Assembly (NCBI GenBank): GCA_937934775.1
Contig: CALGYL010000220.1
Span: 1 to 24,764 of the forward strand
Direction: 5' to 3'
DNA length: 24,764 bases
Origin: an uncultured Clostridia bacterium
GTDB lineage: Bacteria; Bacillota; Clostridia; Christensenellales; Aristaeellaceae
Shown here: piece after piece, positions 14,098 through 22,194 of the stretch
Position numbering within the stretch: position 1 is the stretch's first letter
Layout: the number at the start of each line of letters is the position of its first letter
The notes under the pieces: generated by a model
What the model was told of the DNA's origin: nothing
The model's database searches: none
The model's input: only the letters and a program-made list of their open reading frames with translations
Translations under genes and position numbers: made by a program

Positions 14098-16941
14098 TCA
14101 AGCCTCGTCCCGTTCCATCATGTCCGCGAACGCCTCGGCCAGCGCCGGGTCAAACCGCGTTCCGGCAAACCGGCGGATGAAGGCGATGGCCTCTTCCTTC
14201 CGGACGGTGACGGGGCCGGTTCCGTGGGTCATCCGGTCATACACCTCGGCAATCGCGATCATGCGGGCCGCCAGCGGGATTTCTTCGCCCTTCAGCTCCT
14301 TGGGATAGCCGCTGCCGTCCCAGTGTTCCTGGTGGGCCAGCACCGCCGGGGCGATGTCCACCATGTCGTCGGACGTATTGAGGATGCGGAAGCCCACAAT
14401 CGGGTGCCGCCGTATCTCCCGCCACTGCAGCTCCGACGGGTTCAGTCCGGCCTCCAGCAGGTCCTTGTCCAGTGCGATCTTGCCGATGTCATGCATATAC
14501 CCGGCATCTCTGACCCTGCGGATCTCCTCCTGCGGCAGGTTGAGCCAGGCGCCGAATTTCTGGCAGAGCGCGCTGACCCCTTCGGCGTGCGCGCGCTCGC
14601 GGGAGTTCTCGCTCTGCATGGCCCGGAGGATCTCGCCAAAGGTCGAATCGCGCGCTTCCTCCTGCTCCAGCGCCTTGTTCGAGTACATGGCCTCCTCCGC
14701 GAGGGACAACGTCTGCGCGACGTCGGTCTCCGGGCTGGACTTGCACGCGATGCCCATGGAAATGCTGCCTTTGATGGCCTTGACGCGCTGCAGCGCGAAT
14801 TCCGCCTTGACCCGGCTGACGATCTTCGCCGCGCCCGCGTCATCCGTCGCGGGAAGCAACAGCACAAACTCGTCGCCGCCCCACCTGGCGATGATGTCGT
14901 CCGCCCGGCAGACATCCCTGAAGACCTGCGCGATGCGCACCAGCAGCATGTCGCCGGCGGCGTGCCCAAACACGTCGTTGGTCAGCTTCAGGCCGTTGAT
15001 GTCGCCCATGACGATCGAGAGGGGCAGGTTGCGCTCGGTGTCCAGGCGCGTCATCTCCTCATTGAAGAAGCGGCGGTTGTACAGCCCGGTCAGCGCGTCG
15101 TGGAAGCTCAGATATTGGGCCTGCCGCAGCTGTTCCTTGCGGGCGGTCACATCCCGGAACACAAGGACCACCCCTTCCACCTTTCCTTCCTCGTCAAGGA
15201 TCGGAGCGGCGCTGTCCTCGAGGCTGACGCTGGTCCCCTTCCGCGAGGTCAGCATGGTGTTGTTGTTCAGCTCCTGCACCTCGCCGCTCGCCAGTGCGTC
15301 CGCGATCGCGTCGGGGATGGTATCGTCCGTCTTCTCATGCCGGACGGCGAAGACCTCCTTGTAGTGCTGGCCGCGGGCCTCGTCCAGCGTCCACCCGGTC
15401 AGCCGCTCCGCGATCGGGTTCAGCATTTCGATGAGACCGTTTTTGTCCACCACCATGACGCCGTCGCCGATGGATACCAGCGTCTTGAGATACCTTGCGC
15501 GCTCGAAGCGCATGTTCTCCTCCAGCTCGCGGCGCTTGACCGCGTTCCAGACGCCGTTCATCAGAAGCGTCATCTCGTAAACGTCCAGATCGTCATACGG
15601 CTCGGGCCGGTTGGCAAGGCCGACCACCGCGACGATCGCGTCGTCGGACAGCACTGGGATCGACACAAACCGCTTGATGTCCACGTGGCCGGCGGGATAC
15701 CCTTTTTTGTGGGGGTTGGGCTTTAAAAAATCATTGACGATGACCGGCTTTCTCTGGCGAACCACCTCGCCCCAGAAGCCGGTGGCGTCCAGCGGATACT
15801 TGGTCGCGGGGTTGACGATGTCGCAGTCCTCCATGACGCCGCTCGTCCACGAATTGAGCGTAAACTCTCTTTTGTCCTCTTCGTAGAGATAGATGTATCC
15901 GTATTTGCTGCCGGTCAGCGTCAGCGCGTCGTGCAGGGCGTAATCCAGCTGCTCCTTGGTATTCTGAAATCCCCGGGTGACCACATCCGCCAGGATCTTC
16001 TGGCGCCGGTACACCATTTCGCGGCGCTTCTCTTCCGCGCGCTCCCGGGTCACATCCCGGATGTAGGCGCCGATCCCCGATGAGCCGTCGGGCATAAGCA
16101 CCGGAAATTTCGTACTCAGGAACAGGCGGTCATACCACGCCACCTCTTCGACCACGACTTCTCGCTTCTCCAGCGCCCGCTCGTCGGTGCACCGGATTTT
16201 CTCGGCTTCCTCGCAGCCGCTGATCTCCGCGTCGCCCTTTCCGATGATCTGGTCCGAGGCCTTGTTGTACAAACGCTCCATGGCGGTGTTGACGAACACG
16301 TACCGGAGGTTTTCATCCTTCAGATAGATCATATCGCTGGAGGCGTTGAAGAAGGAGGTGCGGATCTTGGTGCTGTTTTCAAGCTCGCGCTTGGCCTTGC
16401 CGAGTCTTTCGCGGCTGCGCAAGGTTAACAATAAGAGAATCGCCAGCACGGCAATCAGCAGCGCGCTGCCATAGATGATCCCGAGCGTCATGGCCTTTTC
16501 GCGGCGCTCCAGGGCTACTTTTTCGGTTGTGTCATGGATGATCGAAAGCATGATTTCGTGATTGTTTTTATCGACGGGATAGGAATAGATTTCGACGTCG
16601 CGTATTTCCCCGGATTTCAGGCGCTGCTGTGCCGAATAAAACTCCTGCTTGCCCTCGCCGGTCGGCGGCGCGTCCGCGGCGGCCTGCTCCGGATTCGTGA
16701 CGGTAATCGTGTCCGTGCTCATGCTCATCAGCAGTTGCAGCGGGTAGCCGTAATACTCGGCCGCCGCGTTGTTCGCCCAGAGAATCGCGCCGGTCCGGAG
16801 ATTCGTCATCAGCATGACCGCGCCGTGTTCGTCCATGAATTCCGGCAAAACGGGTACATCCGACCTGCTTTCTGCGGCTGCCGGTATGAGGCCAAATAGG
16901 AGAATAAGCAATACAACAACCACCGCACAGATCCTCTGCAT
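14098..16941 (-). CDS. Membrane PAS-GAF-PAS-GGDEF-HD-GYP protein, dual c-di-GMP enzyme
   Basis: The 947-aa product starts with a signal-like hydrophobic segment (MQRICAVVVVLLILLFG), then a PAS-like sensor outside the membrane, a membrane helix (about residues 155-180), a cytosolic PAS, a GAF domain (SKYGYIYLYEEDKREF), another PAS, GGDEF and HD-GYP. The cyclase motif is intact (GGDEF 688-692) and is preceded by the inhibitory-site RxxD in RADDIIARW, so product feedback is likely. The HD-GYP domain keeps MHDIGKIA (H817, D818) and canonical GYP (878-880). It could both make and degrade c-di-GMP. I use the ATG at 16941, with AAGGAG 8 nt upstream, rather than the upstream ATG at 17091, which overlaps the promoter. 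Confidence 0.93.
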   Translation of the reverse strand: MQRICAVVVVLLILLFGLIPAAAESRSDVPVLPEFMDEHGAVMLMTNLRTGAILWANNAAAEYYGYPLQLLMSMSTDTITVTNPEQAAADAPPTGEGKQEFYSAQQRLKSGEIRDVEIYSYPVDKNNHEIMLSIIHDTTEKVALERREKAMTLGIIYGSALLIAVLAILLLLTLRSRERLGKAKRELENSTKIRTSFFNASSDMIYLKDENLRYVFVNTAMERLYNKASDQIIGKGDAEISGCEEAEKIRCTDERALEKREVVVEEVAWYDRLFLSTKFPVLMPDGSSGIGAYIRDVTRERAEEKRREMVYRRQKILADVVTRGFQNTKEQLDYALHDALTLTGSKYGYIYLYEEDKREFTLNSWTSGVMEDCDIVNPATKYPLDATGFWGEVVRQRKPVIVNDFLKPNPHKKGYPAGHVDIKRFVSIPVLSDDAIVAVVGLANRPEPYDDLDVYEMTLLMNGVWNAVKRRELEENMRFERARYLKTLVSIGDGVMVVDKNGLIEMLNPIAERLTGWTLDEARGQHYKEVFAVRHEKTDDTIPDAIADALASGEVQELNNNTMLTSRKGTSVSLEDSAAPILDEEGKVEGVVLVFRDVTARKEQLRQAQYLSFHDALTGLYNRRFFNEEMTRLDTERNLPLSIVMGDINGLKLTNDVFGHAAGDMLLVRIAQVFRDVCRADDIIARWGGDEFVLLLPATDDAGAAKIVSRVKAEFALQRVKAIKGSISMGIACKSSPETDVAQTLSLAEEAMYSNKALEQEEARDSTFGEILRAMQSENSRERAHAEGVSALCQKFGAWLNLPQEEIRRVRDAGYMHDIGKIALDKDLLEAGLNPSELQWREIRRHPIVGFRILNTSDDMVDIAPAVLAHQEHWDGSGYPKELKGEEIPLAARMIAIAEVYDRMTHGTGPVTVRKEEAIAFIRRFAGTRFDPALAEAFADMMERDEA

Positions 16942-17083
16942 GGGAGCAACTCCTTCGGGCTGAACATGGCGTGATGCGGATGATGGATCTATCCGGTTAC
17001 AGTGGGATGAAAAAATCGGGAAAGGCCCTCGGAGAACACGCGAAGCGAGGCGGCAAAAGGCGAACCTCCGTTTTCTCCGTCTC
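16942..17083 (-). other. About 140-nt leader of the GGDEF/HD-GYP gene
   Basis: Between the predicted transcription start (about 17083) and the ATG lies a long leader. GGAGAA near its 5' end can pair with TTCTCC about 40 nt later, enclosing GC-rich sequence. I looked for c-di-GMP riboswitch features and do not see a convincing one. The rest of 16942-17285 carries the promoter and, after the NYN gene stop, a 6-bp hairpin CGGGAA/TTCCCG at 17260-17274 without a T-run. No gene is evident. Confidence 0.4.
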
Positions 17084-17089
17084 AATTGC

Positions 17090-17119
17090 ACCGTAGCATA
17101 AACCGGGCCGGTCTGTCAA
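17090..17119 (-). promoter_or_regulatory. Promoter of the GGDEF/HD-GYP gene
   Basis: On the minus strand TTGACA (17114-17119) is followed after 18 bp by TACGGT (17090-17095), preceded by TG as an extended -10. Perfect -35, weak -10. Confidence 0.65.
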
Positions 17120-17285
17120 GCGCGGCGATCGCTGGCGAAACGACGTATGATATAGGGGCGGAAGCAATTGCCAGGCGCGCCCGTTTGGCTGTTTCATTGC
17201 CGCCGGCTGTCACGGTTTTCGAATTGCCCGCAGAGCCGGGCGGAGTGCTTTTACGTCCTCGGGAAGTGTTCCCGCGGGGGAGGGG

Positions 17286-17861
17286 CTATACCGGAAAATC
17301 CGACTCTACGGACATGTCCTCCAGAATCGCGTTGATATCGCCGATCTCCAGCAGCGGTTTGGGCACGGTGGTCAGGCGAACCTGCGCTTCGATGGAGGCG
17401 ACGTCCAGATAGCGGATGCCGGCGACAGCCAGGATCTCCCGGGCGACGGTCTTCGCGCTGGACACCACGAGAAACTGCTTGCCGCGGGCCCGGAGCTGGC
17501 ACAGCGCACGTTCAAAGTCGCCATCCCCGCTGACCAGCACGGCCATGTCGTAGTTGTCGATGGTGTTAAACATATCCAGCACGATTTCGATGTCCAGGTT
17601 GCCCTTGTGATAGATCATATCGCCGTCCCGAATGACCTTCAGCGGCTTGGAGACGATGGAGTAACCCAAATAGGGAAGCATCTGGAGGAACTTTTTCTGG
17701 TCCTCTTTCGTTTCGTCGATCGCGGTGTAGAAATAGGCGTCGACGACTTCCCCGTACTGTTTGAAATACTCCAGCAGTTTCTTCAGATCGATCGCCCAGC
17801 CGAGGTGCTTCTTCTGCATGTGGAACACGTTGGCTCCGTCGACAAACACAGCGATTCGCAT
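17286..17861 (-). CDS. NYN-domain (LabA-like, PIN-related) protein
   Basis: The 191-aa product has the NYN/LabA fold, a relative of PIN-domain RNases. Conserved acidic positions are visible: Asp8 in FVDGANVF, Asp90 in NLDIEIVLDMF, and Asp113/Asp115 in VLVSGDGDFERAL, which form the metal site in this family. The C-terminal 40 residues are short and not a recognised OST-HTH domain. Family members are taken to be RNases acting in RNA processing or decay; the target here is unknown. ATG at 17861 with GAGGGG about 8 nt upstream and its own promoter at 17880-17908. It precedes the GGDEF gene, but a separate promoter for that gene argues against a strict operon. Confidence 0.85.
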   Translation of the reverse strand: MRIAVFVDGANVFHMQKKHLGWAIDLKKLLEYFKQYGEVVDAYFYTAIDETKEDQKKFLQMLPYLGYSIVSKPLKVIRDGDMIYHKGNLDIEIVLDMFNTIDNYDMAVLVSGDGDFERALCQLRARGKQFLVVSSAKTVAREILAVAGIRYLDVASIEAQVRLTTVPKPLLEIGDINAILEDMSVESDFPV

Positions 17862-17879
17862 ACCATCACCCCTCAGGCC

Positions 17880-17908
17880 AATATAGCATGCCCGGACCGG
17901 GATGGCAA
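17880..17908 (-). promoter_or_regulatory. Promoter of the NYN gene
   Basis: On the minus strand TTGCCA (17903-17908) and TATATT (17880-17885) are 17 bp apart, each 5/6 to consensus, with an upstream TG extending the -10. Start near 17873, giving a very short leader. Confidence 0.78.
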
Positions 17909-17948
17909 GGGCTGGAGGCTGAGAATGTGAGGCGAACGATCCGGAACC

Positions 17949-18125
17949 TTCGGCGTGGCGGCCGAAAAGAGCAAAGCCCTGCCGGAGGCGCCATCCAAAG
18001 CGCTCCCTTGAGCCCCATCAGTCCACACGGCGGGAATGCCCGCGGCCTGGAGCCGCTTTCAGCGCGCCTGTTGGCGCGTAAACGCCATCGCGCGGCCCGA
18101 AAGCGGCGCTTCCCCTCTGGCCGCT
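17949..18125 (-). other. Cluster of hairpins with alternative pairing
   Basis: The gap between the small charged protein gene and the NYN gene is full of inverted repeats. GCCGCTTTC at 18052-18060 pairs with GAAAGCGGC at 18099-18107 (9 bp), enclosing CGCGCC/GGCGCG (18063-18078). The 18102-18107 arm can instead pair with 18120-18125, which overlaps the upstream gene's stop codon. Further stems: GCGGG/CCCGC (18030-18043) and TTCGGC/GCCGAA (17949-17966). Termination is the simplest role; the exclusive pairing resembles a switch but no ligand motif is recognised. Confidence 0.45.
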
Positions 18126-18597
18126 ACGCTTTTTCTTCTTTTTTGTCCTTGAGCTTTGCGTACTCGTCGGAGCCCTTGTATTTCTGGTTGACGTCCTGAA
18201 TGGCGCTGACGATCATCTGCGCCTCCTCGGGATCGCGCTGTTTGAGCGTGCTGGCAAGCTGGGCCATTTTCCGGCTCTGCTTCTCGTCCACTTCCTCTTT
18301 GGACTGGCTCTGGCGGAGCGATTTTTCATAGGTATCCCGCTCCTGGGCCACCTTGACGGCCTTGGCGTACAGCTCCGGCGAGTGCTCCCGAAGGAAATCC
18401 AGCTCCGCGGTGGAGAGCTTCCTCCCCGTGCGCAGCTTGGTGCGGATGGCTTCGATGGTCCTTGACTCCGGGTCCGAGCCCGTGGATGGGATGGGCGACG
18501 CCTTCTGGTATTTCTCGCTGGCCTTTTTTACCTGCTGATACCATTGGGACTGGATGAAAACGCTGCCCGCCCCGATCCCCCTGAAATACAAACACAT
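18124..18597 (-). CDS. Small charged protein of unknown function
   Basis: I do not recognise this 157-aa product. After a short N-terminus (MCLYFRGIGAGSVF) it is strongly hydrophilic and mostly helical, with LSTAELDFLREHSPELYAKA in the middle, a Gln/Ser/Glu/Lys-rich stretch and a Lys/Glu-rich end (KDKKEEKA). There is no membrane segment or catalytic motif. The start is either the ATG at 18597 or, better spaced from GGGAGG, the TTG at 18591; longer upstream versions are excluded by the promoter at 18613-18642. Good promoter, ribosome site and coding-like composition support a real gene. Confidence 0.68.
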   Translation of the reverse strand: MCLYFRGIGAGSVFIQSQWYQQVKKASEKYQKASPIPSTGSDPESRTIEAIRTKLRTGRKLSTAELDFLREHSPELYAKAVKVAQERDTYEKSLRQSQSKEEVDEKQSRKMAQLASTLKQRDPEEAQMIVSAIQDVNQKYKGSDEYAKLKDKKEEKA

Positions 18598-18612
18598 CGC
18601 CTCCCTGTTTCC

Positions 18613-18642
18613 ATTATATCGGCAGAATTCCACACAAATCAA
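18613..18642 (-). promoter_or_regulatory. Promoter of the small charged protein gene
   Basis: On the minus strand TTGATT (18637-18642) and a perfect TATAAT (18613-18618) are 18 bp apart. Start near 18606, leaving about 9 nt before the ATG. Confidence 0.7.
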
Positions 18643-18842
18643 CAGGATTTCGCCAAACCCGGCGCAGCCGCGTCTGGCGATTAAAACAGGCGGCAGCGGG
18701 TGCGTCGGCAATTCATTAGGAACCGCCGAACATCGCCTTTGCCAAAAGAAAAATAGATGCTTAAACGCGTATCGGAGAAAAGGCTCGAAGTTTTTCGGGG
18801 TCGTGTTAATGCACTAAAGCGCCTTGAGGCGAACAGTCTACG

Positions 18843-18868
18843 GGTGATGAACGCAGGTGATGAACGTA
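18843..18868. repeat. Tandem 13-bp repeat
   Basis: GGTGATGAACGCA (18843-18855) is followed directly by GGTGATGAACGTA, 12 of 13 identical. It lies in the AT-richer 18643-19012 gap, about 200 bp upstream of the next gene; nothing else in that gap looks coding. Confidence 0.6.
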
Positions 18869-19012
18869 AACGCGTTGAATACGTTATACTTTTAGAGAAA
18901 TAGCGCCATGCACGCGGCGTTGCGTATGCGATACCACGATACGAATCCGCTGGTTCAAAAACGTTTGAGTTAATTATTTAAGGAATATTCTTGCGAAATT
19001 CCATTTTCTCGT

Positions 19013-19041
19013 TTGAATTCGAATCAAAGGTGTGATATTAT
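19013..19041 (+). promoter_or_regulatory. Promoter of the 84-aa basic protein gene
   Basis: TTGAAT (19013-19018) and TATTAT (19036-19041) are 17 bp apart in an AT-rich stretch. Start near 19048, with the Shine-Dalgarno GGAAG at 19052-19056. Confidence 0.75.
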
Positions 19042-19064
19042 GCACATGAAAGGAAGTGTTGAAT

Positions 19065-19319
19065 ATGCCAGCTCGCAAGAAGGCACCGGAGGCGAAGGTG
19101 GAGACGAAGGCGAAGCGCAACTTCCGAAGCGCGGAAGAACGCGTCGCGGAGATTGACAGGAAGATCGCGTTCCACTCCAAGTCGATTGAACAACTCGAAA
19201 AACGCAAATCCAAGATCAATGCGCCCAGACGGCGCAAGTTGTCCTATGCAAAGGTGTTTGCCGAACTGAAGGCGTCCGGAAAGTCGCCGGAGGAAATCGC
19301 GGAGATGCTCAAGCCCTGA
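19065..19319 (+). CDS. Small basic coiled-coil protein, 84 aa
   Basis: The product opens with a Lys/Ala-rich tail (MPARKKAPEAKVETKAKR), has a heptad-like helix with VAEIDRKIAFHSKSIEQLEKRKS, a basic linker (APRRRKL) and ends in SPEEIAEMLKP, which resembles part of a helix-turn-helix. Similar short proteins occur in Clostridia without assigned function as far as I recall. The composition suggests binding to nucleic acid, an inference only. ATG at 19065, GGAAG about 9 nt upstream, own promoter and strong terminator, so this is a monocistronic and probably well expressed gene. Confidence 0.8.
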   Translation: MPARKKAPEAKVETKAKRNFRSAEERVAEIDRKIAFHSKSIEQLEKRKSKINAPRRRKLSYAKVFAELKASGKSPEEIAEMLKP

Positions 19320-19384
19320 AAAAGCGGCGCTGATACGAACGTTTGAAATTCGCATGCAATCTTCATTGGCTGATTGACGCCCAG

Positions 19385-19409
19385 AGCGGCCCCAAACGGG
19401 CCGCTTTTT
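19385..19409 (+). terminator. Intrinsic terminator after the 84-aa protein gene
   Basis: AGCGGCCC (19385-19392) pairs with GGGCCGCT (19398-19405) around a 5-nt loop, and the stem runs into TTTTT (19405-19409). It separates this gene from the germination operon. Confidence 0.92.
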
Positions 19410-19508
19410 GTATGCTCAAATGGCCGCGGCTGATAAAACGCCGCTCTTTTTGCAATACTGATTGCAGAACCGGCGCAAAGCGTGGGTTGCGGGAAGGCGA
19501 TGGGGCGA

Positions 19509-21047
19509 ATGGGTTTGTTTCGGAAAAAAAGGGATCTCGCCCAGGAGGTGACGGCGTTCAACCAGGGACTTTCGGATCTGAAAGTCTCCGCTTCGCTGGA
19601 AGAGAATGTGGCGCTGATGAAGAAGCTGTTTGAGAACGTGGACATCATGCACTACAAGTACGTCACCCAGGACGGACGGAACGAATGCGCGCTGATATTC
19701 TCAGACGGCCTGGTCAGTTCCACCATCGTCAACGACAACATCCTCCGGCCGCTGATGGACATTGCGGAACTTCCCAAAGGACCCGACCGGATGAAGCGGA
19801 TGATCGGCGAAGTGGTGCAGATCAATGAAGCGGTTCTGGCGGATGAATTTGATAAGATCGTGAACTCGGTGACCTACGGCGATACGGTACTGTTCGCGGA
19901 AGGGTGCCAGGAAGCGGCGATCCTGAACTCAAAATCCCTCCCCATCCGCTCGGTCACGGAGCCGGACAGCGAGAAGAACCTGAGCGGCCCCCGGGAGGGC
20001 TTCAACGAGTCGATCATGCAAAACGTCGCCATGGTGCGCCGGCGGGCGCGCACCAACGACCTGAAGATCCGCACCATGGCGCTGGGCCGCAGGACGAAGA
20101 CGACGGTCGTGGTGTGCTATCTGGACGGCGTGGTCAACCGCGGCGTGCTGGACGAACTGATGAACCGGCTTTCAAAAATCGACATCGACGGTGTACTGGA
20201 CTCCAACTACATCTACGAACTGATCCGCGAGCACCGGTTTTCGCCGTTTCGCACCGCAGGCTATACCGAGAGGCCGGACGTGGTGGTCGCGCGCCTGTTG
20301 GAGGGGCGCATCGCGATCCTGGTGGACGGCACACCCGCCGTGCTGACGGTGCCCTACCTGTTCATCGAGAACTTTCAGGCGGGCGAGGATTATTACCTGA
20401 GTTTCTACTACACCTCGTTCTCCCGCATGCTGCGGATATTGGGTTTCTTCATGACGATCTCCGTGCCGGGGCTGTACATCGCGATCGTGGCGTTCCAGCA
20501 CGAGATGCTGCCCTCGCCGCTTTTGATCAACATCACCGCCGAGAGGCAGAGCGCGCCGCTCCCGGCGGCGGTGGAGGCCTTCGTCATGCTGATCGTGTTT
20601 GACATCCTCCGGGAGACTGGCGTGCGCATGCCCACCAACATCGGCCAGGCGCTGTCCATCGTGGGCGCGCTGGTCATCGGCCAGGCGGCGGTGGAGGCCA
20701 AGCTGGTGGCCGCGCCCATGATCATCGTGGTGGCCATCACCGGGATCACGAACCTGTTGGTGCCCAAGCTCAACGCGCCGGTGATCTACATCAGACTTTT
20801 TGTGCTGCTGCTGGCTTCGATGTTCGGTTTTTTCGGGCTGACGATGGGCCTTTCGCTGGTCCTGATCCACGTGATCACGATGACCTCTTTTGGCGTGCCG
20901 TCGATCTCGCTGGACGGAGATCTGCGGATGGGGCATCTCAAAGACACAGCCATCCGCGCGCCCTGGTGGGACATGGTCACCCGGCCGGCCGCGCTTTCGA
21001 AAAACCGAACCCGGCTGAAGCCCCCCAGGGAGCCGGACCATGCGTAA
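19509..21047 (+). CDS. gerA: GerA-family spore germinant receptor subunit A
   Basis: The 512-aa product is the A subunit of a nutrient germinant receptor of the spore inner membrane. A large hydrophilic N-terminal region with the family stretches DGLVSSTIVNDNILRP and MVRRRARTNDLKIR, then ILVDGTPAVLTVPYLFIENFQ, precedes a cluster of membrane helices (about residues 300-470, including FFMTISVPGLYIAIVAF and RLFVLLLASMFGFFG) and a short basic end. Three starts are possible: GTG 19482, ATG 19500 and ATG 19509; I use the last because GGGAAGG (19491-19497) is too close to 19500. It is the first gene of gerA-gerC-D-gerB. Such operons are normally read by sigma-G in the forespore; I could not identify a clear sigma-G promoter between the terminator at 19409 and the start. 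Confidence 0.93.
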   Translation: MGLFRKKRDLAQEVTAFNQGLSDLKVSASLEENVALMKKLFENVDIMHYKYVTQDGRNECALIFSDGLVSSTIVNDNILRPLMDIAELPKGPDRMKRMIGEVVQINEAVLADEFDKIVNSVTYGDTVLFAEGCQEAAILNSKSLPIRSVTEPDSEKNLSGPREGFNESIMQNVAMVRRRARTNDLKIRTMALGRRTKTTVVVCYLDGVVNRGVLDELMNRLSKIDIDGVLDSNYIYELIREHRFSPFRTAGYTERPDVVVARLLEGRIAILVDGTPAVLTVPYLFIENFQAGEDYYLSFYYTSFSRMLRILGFFMTISVPGLYIAIVAFQHEMLPSPLLINITAERQSAPLPAAVEAFVMLIVFDILRETGVRMPTNIGQALSIVGALVIGQAAVEAKLVAAPMIIVVAITGITNLLVPKLNAPVIYIRLFVLLLASMFGFFGLTMGLSLVLIHVITMTSFGVPSISLDGDLRMGHLKDTAIRAPWWDMVTRPAALSKNRTRLKPPREPDHA

Positions 21048-22194
21048 GATTCTTTCCGTCATCGCGCTGTGTCTCCTGCCGGCAATGCTGCTCTCCGGCT
21101 GCTGGAGTTACCGGAGCCTGAACGACATCTCCATCGTCATGGGCATTGGGATCGACAAAGACCCGGCCACCGGCAATTACAAGATTTCTTCCGAAATTGT
21201 GGACCTGACCAAGTCCGTCAAGCAGAGCGCGCCGGGCGCGAAGCTGATCGAGTCCGAAGGGCGGACGATTTTCGACGCCCTCCGGAACGCCAAGCGCAAG
21301 CTGCTCAACAAGCTGTACTTTGGCAACGCGCAGATCGCGGCCATCAGCGAATCGGTCGCGCGGGAGGACGGCATCATGGACGCCGTCGACTGGGTCATGC
21401 GGGACGCCGAGGGCCGGGAAACCATCAACATGCTGATCGCCAAAGGCGGCGATGCCAAGGACCTGCTGGTGCTGAACGGCGCTGACCAGGCCATCCTCTC
21501 GCTGGAACTCGACGCGATCATCTCCGAGGACGCCAAATCCACATCCTCCACCGCCCATACGGAGCTGTACGACGTCTACGACATCCTCAATTGCCAAGGC
21601 GTCGGGCTGACGCTGCCCGCCTTTCACATCACCGTCAACGACGGCCAGAAGGTGGCCGAGTCCGACGGCATCGCCGCCTTCAGCGGCGACAAGCTGGTGG
21701 GTTTTCTGTCCCCGGAGGAGACCAAGTTCTTCCTGATCGCGACGGGCATGTGCCACGGCGGCATTCTGGCGCTGGCGAGAAGCGGCGCCGGCGCGCCCGA
21801 TGTGGCGCTGGAGATCGCGGACAGCAAGGAGAAAACTACGTTTGAATCGAGCGGCGGTCAGCTCTCCTTCCGCATCGAGACCGAAACCGACGTCTACCTG
21901 GCCGAAACCATGGAGAACATCGACGTCATGGACAGTCAGCAGATCGAACAGTTGCAGACCGAAGCCGGGAAGCGGCTGGAACTGGAGATCAACGCCTTGA
22001 TCAAGAAGGTTCAGACGGAGCTGAAAACCGACATCTTCGGCTTCGGACAGATCGTACACCGCCGGGACTGGCGCCTCTGGAACCAGATGAAGGACGGGTG
22101 GAGCCAGGCCTTCCAGACGCTTCCGGTGACGGTCTCCTGCAAGGTCAACATCAAAAATACCGCGTTTATCAAATCCAAGGAGGACATCCGGTGA
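21040..22194 (+). CDS. gerC: GerC-family germinant receptor lipoprotein
   Basis: The 384-aa product is a Ger(x)C lipoprotein, the C subunit of a germinant receptor, anchored on the outer face of the spore inner membrane. The signal peptide ends in the lipobox LLSGC, with Cys21 as the lipidated residue, followed by the family start WSYRSLNDISIVMGIGIDKD. Domain order and length (usually 370-400 aa) agree, including the C-terminal region ending in VTVSCKVNIKNTAFI. The ATG lies 8 nt inside the end of gerA. The gene order A-C-D-B differs from the A-B-C order of the classic Bacillus gerA operon. Confidence 0.94.
   Translation: MRKILSVIALCLLPAMLLSGCWSYRSLNDISIVMGIGIDKDPATGNYKISSEIVDLTKSVKQSAPGAKLIESEGRTIFDALRNAKRKLLNKLYFGNAQIAAISESVAREDGIMDAVDWVMRDAEGRETINMLIAKGGDAKDLLVLNGADQAILSLELDAIISEDAKSTSSTAHTELYDVYDILNCQGVGLTLPAFHITVNDGQKVAESDGIAAFSGDKLVGFLSPEETKFFLIATGMCHGGILALARSGAGAPDVALEIADSKEKTTFESSGGQLSFRIETETDVYLAETMENIDVMDSQQIEQLQTEAGKRLELEINALIKKVQTELKTDIFGFGQIVHRRDWRLWNQMKDGWSQAFQTLPVTVSCKVNIKNTAFIKSKEDIR

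Noticed and set aside
14224..15726. A 500-codon plus-strand ORF over the GGDEF/HD-GYP gene
   Set aside because: It is antisense to intact GGDEF and HD-GYP coding sequence, so it is a composition artefact.
16942..17083. A c-di-GMP-I or c-di-GMP-II riboswitch in the GGDEF leader
   Set aside because: I could not find the conserved core sequences of either class by eye, so it is listed only as an unexplained leader.
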